This document shows positions 12,157 to 23,983 of a stretch of 32,500 nucleotides of DNA, piece by piece; within the stretch, counting starts at the first letter, position 1; each line of letters begins with the position of its first letter. The notes beneath the pieces are model-generated. The model had not been told where the DNA came from and did not search any database. It saw only the letters and a program-made list of their open reading frames with translations. The stretch lies in the NCBI GenBank assembly GCA_002751075.1, contig NAOQ01000084.1, forward strand, positions 105,780 to 138,279, in the 5' to 3' direction. The stretch comes from Ichthyophonus hoferi (taxonomy: Eukaryota; Opisthokonta; Ichthyosporea; Ichthyophonida; Ichthyophonidae). The translations under genes and the position numbers were made by a program.

Positions 12157-15100
12157 TACATATACTATACTACCCCTATATATGCTCACCCAATCGTATA
12201 CAATAATCACTTTAATATTCCCTTCCCATTGGTCCATCTACAAGCGATTTCTATTCATACAACAAGATCCAATTTTAAAGTGATATTCAAATCTATCAAC
12301 ACTAATCCTAAGGTCATAGAAATTAGTATAATTAATATAATTAATATTTATTATTATTACTATTACACATACCATTACTATTAAGTCCCATTTGATTGGC
12401 TAATGGTTTAGCCATATTAGAGTGGCGGGTTATTACTGTATCCGGATTGGTTGCAATGACACCACTCCCAGTCAACGGGGTACTAGGCTTACAGAGGGCA
12501 CTGGCTGCACCAACAGCTTGACCAATAGGAGAGGGGGATCCAGAGAGAGAGGGGGAGGGAATGGTAGGCGTAGTCTGAGGGAGAGGGAGAAAGAGACTTT
12601 AATTAGAATTATATGCTATATTTATATCTTAGACTTATATATAGGGGCCAATGGTGGAGGGGGATACAGAGAGGGAGAGGGAGCGTGGTAGGTAGGGTAG
12701 GAAGGGTAGATAGGGTAGATAGGATAGGTAGGATAAATAGGGTAGATAGAGTAGACAGGGTAGATAAGGTGGATATGGTCTGAGAGAGAGGGATCAAGTG
12801 TGTGAGTAATTAGATTTGTATATTAAAGTACATCATATTAGAACACACACCTATATATATACAGGTACATGTGGTTATGACTACATAGCTATAGCTATAC
12901 ACAATACCATTCTATCACCCCATTGTCAGTATACCGACAATCACTTTCCTATATTATATTTTCAATCATATAGCCTATCATACATATTAATGTTAAATAA
13001 TAATACTATACATAGTCTCACCTATATATACCCTATATACTATATAATATCCCACATATAAGCTATACTATACTCTATATACCCTATAGTATATCTGATA
13101 TACTCTATACTATACCTTATATACCCTATAGTATATCCTATATGCCCTATACTATACCTTATATACCCTATACTATACCTTACATACCCTATACTATATC
13201 CTATATACCCTATACTATACCTTATATACCCTATACTATACCTTACATACCCTATACTATACCTTACATACCCTATATTATATCCTATATACCTTATACG
13301 ATATCCTATATATCCTATACTATACCTTATATACCCTATATATACCTTACATACCCTATACTATACCTTATATACCCTATACTATACCTTACATACCCTA
13401 TACTATATCCTATATACCTTATACGATATCCTATATATCCTATACTATACCTTATATACCCTATATATACCTTATATACCCTATACTATACCTTATATAC
13501 CCTATACTATACCCTACATACCCTATACTATATCTTATATACCCTATATATATCTTATATACCCTATACTATATCTTATATACCCTATACTATACCTTAT
13601 ATACTCTATATATATCTTATATACCCTATACTATATCTTATATACCCTATACTATACCTTATATACTCTATATATATCTTATATACCCTATACCATACCA
13701 TATATACCCTGTACTATACCATACCCACCATAGCAGTAGGTTGTAAACTCATGTGAGACCCCCCCACAGGGGAGGGTGATGATAGCATGGTGGTCGGAAA
13801 TGCGGTGGGTAGGGTTGATAGAGCATTAGCACCTGGGCCTCCTGTAGTATATAAGTAGTGTGTATATGCATGGTAATATAATGGTATAATAGTTAGATAG
13901 CATAATAGTATAATAATATAATAGCATAATAGTATAATAATATAGTAGTATAGTAATATAGTATATAATAGAACACAATAAAACCCAACCCAACCCTTAC
14001 CCACACCCATACCTCTTAACCCATAGTACTCTACCTATGTATCGTCATAAACCCACATATGACAATGCATACATATATAATAACACACACACATACATGA
14101 AAAACATAACCTACCAGTCAAGGGTATCGGTGGTGGTGGGTAGACCTCCTCGTCCTTTATACACTGTTTATTCTCCATTTTAAACAACTTTTTAAATTGC
14201 TCTACAAATAAATTAGCATCTTCTCGCGTGCCCAGGACAAAGCTGTAACCTCGCCAACCCCTGATTAGCTTTATAATATTAAAATGCATTAATGTAATAA
14301 TACTATGGGTTCTCTATAGATGTGGAAGACATTTATTGTATATTTTTATTAATATTAAGCCCGCCAACCTAGTCGACTTCATAAGATTATAAAAATAATT
14401 CCAATAAAAATATGCTATTAGTTCCCTATATCGGTTGAATCTAGTTAATATATCTTTTCAATCGTATAAAACCCGCCAATTACTGATTAGCTTTATAGTC
14501 TCAATTTTTTATAAAAATTATAATGTTTTACTGTTATTGGTTCTATATGAATGTCTTATCTAGTTATGCTATAGCCTTAATAATATAAAGCCCTTGAAAT
14601 ATCATTGGTTTGGCTAGAATAAAATATCAGGTAGAATAGAAAAGGGGAGGGGAAGGATTATAAAGGCAATAACCAATTATAATTAATAATAGCAAAGAAT
14701 AAACAATTATAGAAAATGATCATATAAACTAATAATAGATAACTAAATAAAATCAATCCTAATAAATATTAACCCTAGTTAAAGCACAATGACCATTAAT
14801 ACTAACCAACCAACCATATAGCTCCATTAAAATAATTTAACATATATACCTTCTTGCCGGTTGGGCCTGGGCCCCAGTACTACTTGCATTCATCCAGAGA
14901 TAGCCCTCGTACACCCAATTGGCGGTGAGCCGTATTTCTAGAATGGTATGTCCTATATATAGAAAGATAAAGTCGTAGAACCATATTCGATTGGTGGGTT
15001 AGTGAATTAAAATTTAATGCACCCAATCCTTTATAGATCTTTATAATACGTTTTATGCATTACCTCACCTCTGAACAACTTCTTTATTTAAGATTTTAAA

Positions 15101-18100
15101 TGTTCTATTTATAGAAAAAAAATCTGTAAAACACATGATAAATCTCTATAATGCCCCCAATTCATTGACTCAACTGTTTAATTTTTAATTTTTTTTAAAA
15201 TAAACTTAGGTTTTTCATTGGAAAAGCTAATTCGTTCATATATACATAGATATTTATTGAATATCCTCTTGTGTGTACATATTAATTTAATAATGTGTGT
15301 ATGTGTAAGGTTAATTCTAATAATAGATATTTGTTGAAAAGAATGTGTTTTGGTTGTTAACGCTTTTATTTAATTAAAAGTAATTGTAATCTAATATAAT
15401 ATAGTATAGTATGTATAGTATATAATAAAATGCAATAAATCCCATGACATATAATGTAATGTAACATAATATAATAAAATAAAACACAATAGAACACAAC
15501 AGTAAATTACCATTGAGCCAAGCCCCAGAAAAACGCATAAAACATAGCAATGTGAATAAAACAACAAATACGGCAACTCAATATAGCACGAACCTCCTCG
15601 CCCTCTAAATAATACTCCCCGAACCACTTGGGTTTGACTGGATCCCACATGGGGGGGTGGTAGGGTCGGAAGATCTGGTAGGGTATTAGCTTGCTTTAAA
15701 TTTTTATCTGCTGCCTATAATTGGGTAGGTGAGAAAAGGGTGTTGGTTGGTCAGTTATACACCTTATCTAATAAATAATTACTGTTTAATTAATGATTCC
15801 TTAGTCCTAATTGGGAAATGAATGGTAGAGTTAGAATAAAAGTGCGAGAGCGCATACGGGCACTAAGGTCATACATATATAGATGACCAATAGACACACA
15901 TGATTACAAAATAAAATAAAAGGTTAAACTAATTTAATGAAGAAGCAAAAAAAGATTGGTCAATCACATGTTTAAAATAAATATATTATAATTATACCTT
16001 TAGATTCGTACATAATTTTATTGATGAAGAGAAAGTGAGGGTAGATAAAGAATCAAATACCCATACCTCCCTACCTAACTACCTACCAATCTCCCTACCT
16101 AACTACCTACCTATCTCCCTACCTAACTACCTACCTATCTCCCTGCCTGCCTCCCTCCCTCCCTCCCTCCCTACCTACACATACACCAACACTTACCTTG
16201 GCTACCCTTTCGCCTACCCCTGGGCCGGCAGTCGTTAAGTCCCACAGTGGCCTTGTATTATTAATTATAGCTGGGTTCCGCAATACAAAATTAATTATCG
16301 AGTAATCTGATTTGCTCTTGGGACCAAGCACGTCTACTATTGGTTGAACATCTTCAGGTATGGCGACTGGACCGTCCAGGATCTAGTAAGGGTGAGTGAT
16401 AAAAACCAATTAGAAGAGAGAAGGGAGAAAAGGAGAGGGAGGGGGAATATAGTATTAGCCAGGAGAAAAGTAATAATAATAAAAAGAAACAAATTTAGAA
16501 AGACGGTAATAAATAAACACATCATACCTATATAGAGCTATGGTGTCCTAGCAACAAGGCACCAATAGCTTAAGGTCCCAAGAATAAAACTAGTAAGGTA
16601 TGCAGGATAATATAAGATAATATAACACAGTATAAGATACTATAATCTGATGTAACATAGTATAATATGTAATGTAATATATTATAATACAATGCAGTAT
16701 AACATAGCACACCATAATAACATATACTATAACATAGCATAACATAAAACAATAACATATAGTATAACATAATCTAACATAGCATAACATAACATAATAC
16801 ACCATAATCTCATAAGTTATATACAACCAAAGACTGAATCCGAAACCATACAATAAATATAATTACACGCTAAGCCTACCCAACCATAGCCTAGCCCTAA
16901 TTATAGACTGGGAGGCCAATCCCTACACCAGGGAGATGCATACCTCCAATTTACAAGGCTTTTCCTCCTCTTTCTTGGTTACCGTGGGATTTATACCGCC
17001 AATCCGTTTTTTCTTTTGTTTCTTCCTGTAGGTTGATATAAGTTATATATATACATATAAATATATAAATATATAAATAGTATATGGTATAGGATATAGG
17101 ACATACATACATACATGCATGCACACACATATATCTCCATAACCATACAACTAACTATCTCCCTATACCCCCACCTCCACATAAATATATACAAATATAC
17201 ATATACACATATATACATATTTACATACTTACATATTTACATACATAAATACATAAATACATACTTACATATTTACATACATAAATACATATACACACGT
17301 GTACTTTACATATATATATACATACATAACTATTTACGTAAATGTATACATACATACATATATACATATATACATATATGTTTATATATACACACACACA
17401 CTTATGCTTGTGCAGGGCAGCATCCAACAAGTGACGTTCATGATGAACCGTGTTATTCATACAGAAGACAAAGGGACTAGGGGAGAGACACAGGGGCTAC
17501 GGGGGAAGGAAGTGAGCAAAGGTTAGCTATATAAGGATTTTAATATCTACTTTAAAATGTTGAAGTACATAACATCGCTAGTACTCATTGACACTAACAA
17601 TATTTTAAAATCAAATTGGTCCGGTATAAGAAATGGGTTTTAAAGTCTATGCTTAGCCTATGGGATATACCTAAGTAGTATTCATTTAAATATAAAATAG
17701 GAATAATAAAGAGAATAAAGATAATGGGAAAGAGGAAAAGAAGGAGGGAGGGAGGGAAGGGGTAGGGAATGGGCACTGGTCTTACTCTATGACACGTTGC
17801 CATGAGAACTTTAGCTTCCAATCGTAATCTGTCTTCATCAGTCCATTTTCCATCTATCTCTCTCCCTGCATTTTCCTCACACAGTACCTGTACATCCTGT
17901 ACAATGCCCTATTGTCCAATCATAGGTTAGTGTTAGTTTCGTTAAAATGCTTACTTGCATAGTGCAAGCATGGCTTATGTGCGTATACATACAGATACAG
18001 GTAGAGGTAAATACAGGTATAGGTAGAGGTATAGGTATAACTACAAATACAATTACACGTGCATTGAACTATATATATGCCTATAATGACGTAAGAATAG

Positions 18101-21100
18101 AGAGCTCATCCAATCGCAACCCACCCTTAAAGTAGGGGCCAGAAATACTTTATGCGATCTATATGACGGTATATCGTTGGCTGTTGGACCTCTAAAATCA
18201 CGTATTTCTACTACGAATCCACCTTCGGTTCTCTAAAAATGGTTAGAGAGAGAGAGGTAATAGAAGGAGAGAGGGAGGGAGAGAAGGATAATATATAGGC
18301 GTAAGTCAAATAACCTCGGGACTGAGAGACTAGGATACAACTAATCTATTAATCTATTAATAAATAGCAATCACACACTAGTTACATGGCATGATCCTCT
18401 CATATAATTGGTTATTTCTATCCAATAAGAATTAAAGTTATCTTCTTTACAAAGTATGATCCTGCCATATAATTGGTTACTATAATCCAATACAAATTAA
18501 GGTTACCACAGTTACAAGGTACAATCATCTGATCCTATTCACTGCTATAATCTAATACAAACTAAGATTGCCCTAGTTACAAGGCCTATTCCATTTATGC
18601 CATTGGTTGTTATTATCCAATAAAATATCAAGGTAAAAATTAGAGCCCTCGGTCCAAAATACCTATGCTAATTTTAATTAGGATTAGTTTAAAGTTTGAT
18701 TGGTTATAATTTTATTACTCAAACCAGGATAAATATCCCATGTTAAAGAAAGAATCGCTAATGCGTATTGGATAATTAATTAAAGGACATAATAAGCGCT
18801 CATATAATATCACTAGATTAAAATTCACTTTGAGCTATAAGTAGTCTCGTTCTAAACAAATCTTTCCTTGATGTGTAATTTTAATCCAATCATACCTTTA
18901 TACTATTATACTACTATACTACCACACTATTATACTATCATACTATTGTACTACTATACTACTATATTACTATATTACTATATTATCCTACTATCATACA
19001 ATTATACCATCATACTATTATACTACTATACTATTATACTATCATACTATTATACTACTATACTACTATACTATATTATCATACTATCTCACTTACATGC
19101 GTGTATACATATGCATCCTTTATATTTTATACCTTATTCATAGTATTCCTTCTACCTATAATAGGCCCACCAATAATATTGTATTGACGTATCCCTAGTA
19201 CACCCATATAAGGAGATAAAGAGAGATATTGATAGAACACATATCATGTGAGTTAAGATCCAGGCCTTACAATTGGCCTATGTAGATGGTTGGGTGGTTG
19301 GAAAAAAAGTGTATGTTTGGGTATATGTGTATGTGTATGTATATATATGCACATGTACGTAGATATGTTTGTCTATTCACGTGTTCAGCAGTGCGCACTT
19401 CGTATACACACAAGCCTCTCCACCATCCCCTATCACTTATATTACCATTCATATTCCATTCTACCACACGCCTGCAATATTCAATTACTACACGAATAGC
19501 CATTAAGAAGTAAAATATAAGCACCAACCGGGTGCAGGGAAGACGGGAGGAGGGTAAATAGATCCTCTAGCTGGGAAGGGAGAGTATTGGTGTCTAAGGC
19601 TAGCATCAGATCACTACTGGAGGGGTCGTAGGGATAGATGGGAGTGGTGGGCGAGGTCCCCAGGCCATAGCCACTGTAGTGCAGACATACTACCAGTCCC
19701 ACCTGTGTAGACAGTATAGAGGGTATAGAAGTTATATAGTGTATATAGGGTATACAGGATATGTAAAGTATATAGGATATATAATACTTTATATATGGCA
19801 TAAAAAGTACATAGGGTATATAAAGTATATAGAGTATATAGGGTATATAGGGTTTATAAGGTATGTAGGGTATATAGGGTATATAGGGTATAAAGGGTAC
19901 TTAGGATATTGACGGGATGAATATAGGGTACACGGAAGGAGGGGGGAAAGAGAGGAAGAGAAAAGGATAGGGAGGGAGGTAGATGATTAGAAAAAGAGTT
20001 CACAAACATGGATAGGAAATAGTGAAACGCGGAAAGGGTAATGAGATGTTTTTATTGTTAAGTTATAATTATAGTTATATACAGCTATATACAATAATAA
20101 CACAATGCTTAGATGGATAGATAGTGAGTTACAATGTCATTGTATGCCCAATAAGATACGTGATTAGAGTGTACGGATGAGGATAAAAGGAATATCATTA
20201 ACTGATAGGAAACCAATGATATGGGAGAGATCAGGAAGTGATGCTGATTGTTTTGCAGGAAGAAATTATGGGCCATAGAGGATATTCCAGGTATGTATTA
20301 TAATTATACTGTATTGAATTGGGTTTTATTGTATCGTATTGTATTGTATTGTATTGTGTTGTATTATAATTGAATTGGATTGTAATGTAATGTATTATAT
20401 TATAATTGCATTGCATTATAATATATGTATTGTATTGTATTATAATATACTATACTATCTATCCTATACTATACTCTACTATACTCTACTATAATATACT
20501 ATCCTATACTATACTATACTATACTCTACTATAATATACTATCCTATACTATACTCTACTATATTCTACTATACTCTACTATAATATACTATCCTATACT
20601 ATACTATACTATACTCTACTGTAATATACTATCCTATAATATACTATCCTATACTTTACTAAAATATACTATACTATACTATACTACACTCTACTATACC
20701 ATATTATACTATGCTATACTAAACGATACTATACTATACTATCCTGCACTATACTAGCCTATCCTATCCTATCCTATCCTATCCTATCATATAATATACT
20801 CTATACCATACTATGCTATACTGTGCACACCTTAGCATCCTTCTTAGCTATACGGTCCAATAGAAAAGGACTATGAGTAATGTCATCCGAACCCACAGTC
20901 TCATTCTTGACTGGTCCAGACGGCACTATATTGTTAGGGTCACTCTCTTTTCCTATAGGTGCAGAATCGGGGGCTATACCATGCCTGTAAGATATGATTG
21001 ATTGATAAATGATAAATATATCTAGATTGAGTGATAGAGCACCAAAGGGAAAGGGGGAACTATAGATATGATAATGATATACTATAGGTCAAATATACTA

Positions 21101-23983
21101 TAAGTAGGGTATAAGATAAAAATGAAATGCATTTATGTATATGCATGAAAGTGAAATAGTAAGATAGTATAGTAGCATAATAATAATAATAAACTGATAG
21201 TACAGTAGTATAATAGGATGATGGTATAATAATACCTGTCATGATAACAGTAGAGGAGCATAATAATAACATAAGATAATAGTACAACGGTATACTAGTC
21301 TAATAATCTAGTAGTTCAATAGCATCTGGAGACAGCACTACGATGTATCTTAACATACTACTCATATATATCATATTATTATATTATATCACATTAGATT
21401 GCATTATGTTACATTTTGTTAGATTATGTTGTACGTAACAATAATTCTAGTATGTATCTACGAATAAATGGGTATCGTTACATATACAGAATAAATCATT
21501 GACAGAGAATAGACAGAACACTATGATTGGTAGTTAGAACAATATACCAGCATCAATATGTATGTATATATTATTATATTATATTATATATATATGCTTA
21601 TTATGAATGGTATAATTACCATAAATATATGCTTATAATTATATAGGTGTAGATGGTCTCGCCATTACAATATCTATACACATACCTATCAGTTGTAATA
21701 TATATATATATGCATTACTATTGCTCTCTACCTACCCTCACCTACCATTTCAGATACATGTCGCGTATGGCCCACCGTAATCCCTTCTTCCCCCTCCCAT
21801 GCTTACTACCCTTCTTACTCACTCCTGTCACATGACCACCAACCTTTCCTACTCGCCAATCCTCGTGGACCTGTGCTATCGCAGCCTCCTTCACCCTATC
21901 AATACCCTCTACGCATAACCTTAAATAGTTTTGCGTATCATGAATTATTTGGCCCGAGGGAGCTCTTTTCTCATTGGCTGTCCAATTATCATAATCAACC
22001 ATAAATGGTAATGGGTCCTTCACTAGCTGTGCGTCAGGGTCCCAATGAATGTCCAGATTACCTTCCAATAAGGCGGTGTTGGGCAGCCGAGAATGGTATA
22101 AACTAGTGATACTATTGGGCCGTGAAGTATGCGGAGGGTTGAGGGTAAAGGTGATTGACTTGTCTTTGGTCCCGGCTGTGTCAGTACCCACTTTGTTGGT
22201 AGATCGTGGGAACATCATAAAGGTACCGGTGTCTAGGTTGTAGTTCTGAGAGCTTGTCTGTGATTGGTTGTGCCCTTTGGCTGTTGGTTTGGCACCCGGT
22301 GTCATGGTAATAGTCGGTTGTTGTGTATTTCCTCTCTTACTCTTTGCCGTTGAAGCGTTGGTTGCAGTGATATTACTATGGTTACCAGTGGTATGTATAG
22401 ATGGCGTGGATAGGATTTGAGAGTTGGTTTGAGTGGGTACAGAGGAAGCTAATGATTGGAGTTGGGCGGATTGATTATATACGTTAGGTTGGTAGGAGAG
22501 GGAAGAGGGGGTAGAGTGTGGTTGGTGTTGTTGTAGTAGTTGTTGTTGTTTTTGTTGCTGCTGTTGTTGTTGTTGTTGTTGTTGCTGCTGTTGCTGTTGT
22601 TGCTGTTGCTGTTGTTGCTGTTGTTGTTGTTGTTGTTGTTGTTGTTTAGGTTGTTGTGGTGTCTGTTGAGGCCCACCGGTAGATGGTGGTACAGAGGTAG
22701 TAGTAGTAGGGTTAGAGCCTATATTGCTACCTGTATTTGGTGTCTGTGGGGTGGGAGGGACAGCCTGACCTGACGTATTTGTCTGCTGTTGTAATAATTG
22801 CTGCTGTATCTGTGCGCTTTGTTGTTGTAGTAGCTGTTGTTGTAGCTGTAACTGTTGTTGTGCCTGCTGTAACTGTAACATGATCTGTGGGGTAGTATTG
22901 ACCCCAGACTGTGTTGTACCATTGGCATTCATAGGCATCATCAGCGACATACTAGACTGCGCCGCCACATCTATCTGCTGTTGTTGTTGCTGTAATTGAA
23001 GTTGTAATTGCTGTAACTGGAGATGTTGTAATTGCATTTGTTGTTGTTGTTGTTGAACCGGTGACAATCCTAATAATTGCATTTGCATCTGCTGATACTG
23101 AGCCTGCTGATGAAGGACCTGTTGTTGATCCGTCCCTGCAGGCACACCCATAGGAAAGGATACAGGTTGTACCACACCAATCATGTTCGGCTGTTGCACC
23201 ACTTGCATCTCAGGTGTCATGTAACCAGGCATAGACCCGAAATAAGGAACCAACTGTGGTGTGTTCGTATTCGCCTGCCCTATCTGTGAGGATTGAGAGG
23301 AAGGTGCCTGCCCATCCTCGCTGCTTACAGGAGAGGTTTTATTTGATAAGGTTGGGTTAGATGCCGTTGATATGCGTTGTGGGCCTTGTGATGTTTGTTG
23401 TTGAAATTGTTTGGATACTGGTGCTGTGTATTTCTGTTTAACCGATGTTTTTCCCGATCCTGTCGCTGTCCCTAAGGTAGAGGAAGGGCGTGCGGCCTTT
23501 GCCTGCGTATTCCCCTGTGTAACTAATGTGGCCTGTTGTGCCTGTTGCAGCAGGGGTTGTGATTGTCCCCCTGAAGGTGTCTGAATCTGCGGCTGTTGCT
23601 GTTGTAGTTGATGTTGTAACAACTGTTGTTGTAACTGCTGTTGTTGTTGTTGTAAGAGTGCTAGGTTGTGTTGGTGCATAAGCAACTGTTGTTGTTGCTG
23701 TTGCTGCTGTTGGACCGCAGTATCATCAGCCTGTACAACCTTAGACTCCATAGTCCCACCTTCAGTCGATACACGTCTTCGTTTCATCCCATTTTTCGCA
23801 ACCTTAAAGGCTATACGGTTTGCTACATTGGCTGTGCCAGTGTTTCTACTAACACCGGTAGCAGGTGGAACAGCTGGCCACTCCATAGCAATAAGAAAGG
23901 GTTAGTAGTGTAGGTGGGTCTATGTGTGTATTTATAATTATTAATACACTTGACTTACCTGTCAGCAACCTTCTACATAGCAT
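10986..23983 (-). CDS. SPT20: Spt20/SUPT20H-like SAGA subunit with glutamine-rich N-terminal region, 16 exons
   Basis: Exons in transcript order: 23983-23959, 23873-21746, 20984-20831, 19702-19529, 18232-18125, 17908-17786, 17496-17402, 17025-16944, 16382-16197, 15689-15590, 14952-14850, 14260-14115, 13841-13729, 12574-12373, 12080-11515, 11150-10986 (TAG). All phases join, giving 1489 residues. Spt20 landmarks compared from memory with human SUPT20H: GLVVCLHYSGYG (cf. SCLVVNLYPGNEGY), GGFVVEIRDFRG (cf. GCVIAEIRDYRQ), KWTDEDRLRLEAKVLMA (cf. KWTQEDKLLLESQLILA), PLCLSPSPFVF (cf. PLCLDPSIAVT), HTILEIRLTANWVYEG (cf. KLTILQSLGDPLYYG) and GYSFVLGTREDANLFVEQF (cf. NWFIIGSKTDAERVVNQYQ). The core spans about residues 700-1141. 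Before it lie some 650 residues rich in Q, S, T and P, with a run of over 30 Q near residues 417-451; after it is another S/T/P/Q-rich tail. Spt20 is a structural subunit of SAGA. Uncertain points: the start (ATG 23983 with an 85-base intron, or ATG 23886), the GTTGGT donor at 19528, and the acceptor of exon 10. Confidence 0.85.
11286..11390. repeat. GTATG/GATAGTATGTAG array in Spt20 intron 15
   Basis: Plus-strand copies of gatagtatgtag and variants, in the intron 11151-11514. Confidence 0.7.
12122..12156. repeat. TA dinucleotide run in Spt20 intron 14
   Basis: About 15 TA units in a 292-base intron (12081-12372), close to the acceptor of exon 15 (12081). Confidence 0.85.
12688..12780. repeat. 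GGGTAGATA array in Spt20 intron 13
   Basis: Variants of gggtagata and ggataggta repeat about nine times. It lies in the same intron as the much longer 13065-13728 array but has a different unit. Confidence 0.75.
13065..13728. repeat. 21-base TACCCTATA satellite in Spt20 intron 13
   Basis: About 660 bases of a tandem unit close to ataccctatactatacctta, with variants such as atatatacctta. The array abuts exon 13 (13729). Because 21 is a multiple of three, the plus strand stays open for about 200 codons as a Tyr-Ile-Pro-Tyr-Thr repeat; this is a by-product, not a gene. Confidence 0.9.
13871..13971. repeat. ATAATAGTATA array in Spt20 intron 12
   Basis: Variants of ataatagtataataatat fill more than a third of the 273-base intron 13842-14114. 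Confidence 0.75.
14252..14590. repeat. Three tandem 110-base copies spanning the exon-12 splice acceptor of Spt20
   Basis: Plus-strand blocks beginning cgccaa start at 14252, 14362 and 14474. Copies 1 and 3 share ctgattagctttata, and all three keep a later gtt-ct-tat block. On the sense strand each block ends with an acceptor-like sequence plus the first nine bases of exon 12 (GGGTTGGCG in the exon; GGTTGGCG and ATTGGCG forms in the copies). The unit therefore covers the intron 3' end and slightly enters the exon. A fourth degenerate copy may follow at 14585. Confidence 0.7.
15394..15490. repeat. TATAATATAGTATAG-like array in Spt20 intron 10
   Basis: Degenerate TATAG/TAATG pentamer and hexamer repeats in the intron 14953-15589. 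Confidence 0.6.
16067..16176. repeat. 24-base CTCCCTACCTAA minisatellite in Spt20 intron 9
   Basis: Three 24-base units start at 16067, 16091 and 16115 and are nearly identical. They are followed by CTCC and CTGC tetramers up to the donor side of exon 9 (16197). Confidence 0.9.
16590..16810. repeat. ATAACATAGCATAACAT array in Spt20 intron 8
   Basis: Pentamer-type ATAAC/ATAGC/ATAAG repeats of about 220 bases in the intron 16383-16943. Confidence 0.75.
17040..17400. repeat. TACATA/CATACATACATA array filling Spt20 intron 7
   Basis: Nearly the whole 376-base intron 17026-17401 is made of tacata, tacatatttacat and acacacac repeats. The GT of the exon-7 donor is itself the first unit of a sense-strand GTGTGTG run. 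Confidence 0.8.
18381..18640. repeat. Four diverged 65-base tandem copies in Spt20 intron 4
   Basis: Copies start at about 18381, 18446, 18511 and 18576, each beginning gttaca or cttaca. Shared parts in order are tgatcct, cata-aattggtta, tataatccaatacaaa and ttaaggtta. Each unit carries an ATTGG and a CCAAT in inverted order. Confidence 0.75.
18896..19092. repeat. TACTATACTATTATAC array in Spt20 intron 4
   Basis: Repeats built from tactatac and tattatac over about 200 bases. Confidence 0.8.
19711..19912. repeat. TATAGGGTA satellite in Spt20 intron 3, next to exon 4
   Basis: About 200 bases of gtatatagggtatata variants begin within ten bases of the exon-4 acceptor (19702). The unit is the reverse complement of the TACCCTATA satellite of intron 13. 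Confidence 0.8.
20305..20815. repeat. TATTG pentamers followed by a CTATACTATAC higher-order array in Spt20 intron 3
   Basis: TATTG/TGTAT repeats run from 20305 to about 20450. From there to 20815 lies a nested array in which blocks such as tatactatcctatactata and tctactataatatacta recur several times. The array ends about 15 bases from the exon-3 donor. Confidence 0.85.
21165..21330. repeat. ATAATAATA/TAGTATAAT array in Spt20 intron 2
   Basis: Degenerate trinucleotide and nonamer repeats in the intron 20985-21745. Confidence 0.6.
22535..22652 (-). repeat. Coding CAG/CAA repeat (poly-glutamine run)
   Basis: Sense-strand CAA and CAG codons are mixed, encoding more than 30 consecutive glutamines in Spt20 exon 2. 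Further shorter Q runs follow the same codon pattern at 22780-22870, 22975-23055, 23590-23655 and 23690-23713. Confidence 0.9.

Noticed and set aside
13142-13756. 204-codon plus-strand open frame of Tyr-Ile-Pro-Tyr-Thr repeats
   Set aside because: It is the 21-base intronic satellite read in frame. It stays open only because the unit is a multiple of three, and it lies antisense to Spt20 in an intron.
17115-17526. Plus-strand Tyr/Ile/His-rich open frames
   Set aside because: These are the TACATA array of intron 7 plus the antisense of Spt20 exon 7 (17402-17496), which has clear homology on the minus strand.
22540-22773. Plus-strand poly-leucine and minus-strand poly-asparagine frames
   Set aside because: These are shadows of the CAG/CAA glutamine run in Spt20 exon 2.
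23875-23886. ATG at 23886 as the Spt20 start
   Set aside because: Possible, but a tactaac branch-point-like sequence and pyrimidine tract just upstream, with an exact phase match to the 25-base exon at 23959-23983, favour a spliced start. Kept as an alternative.
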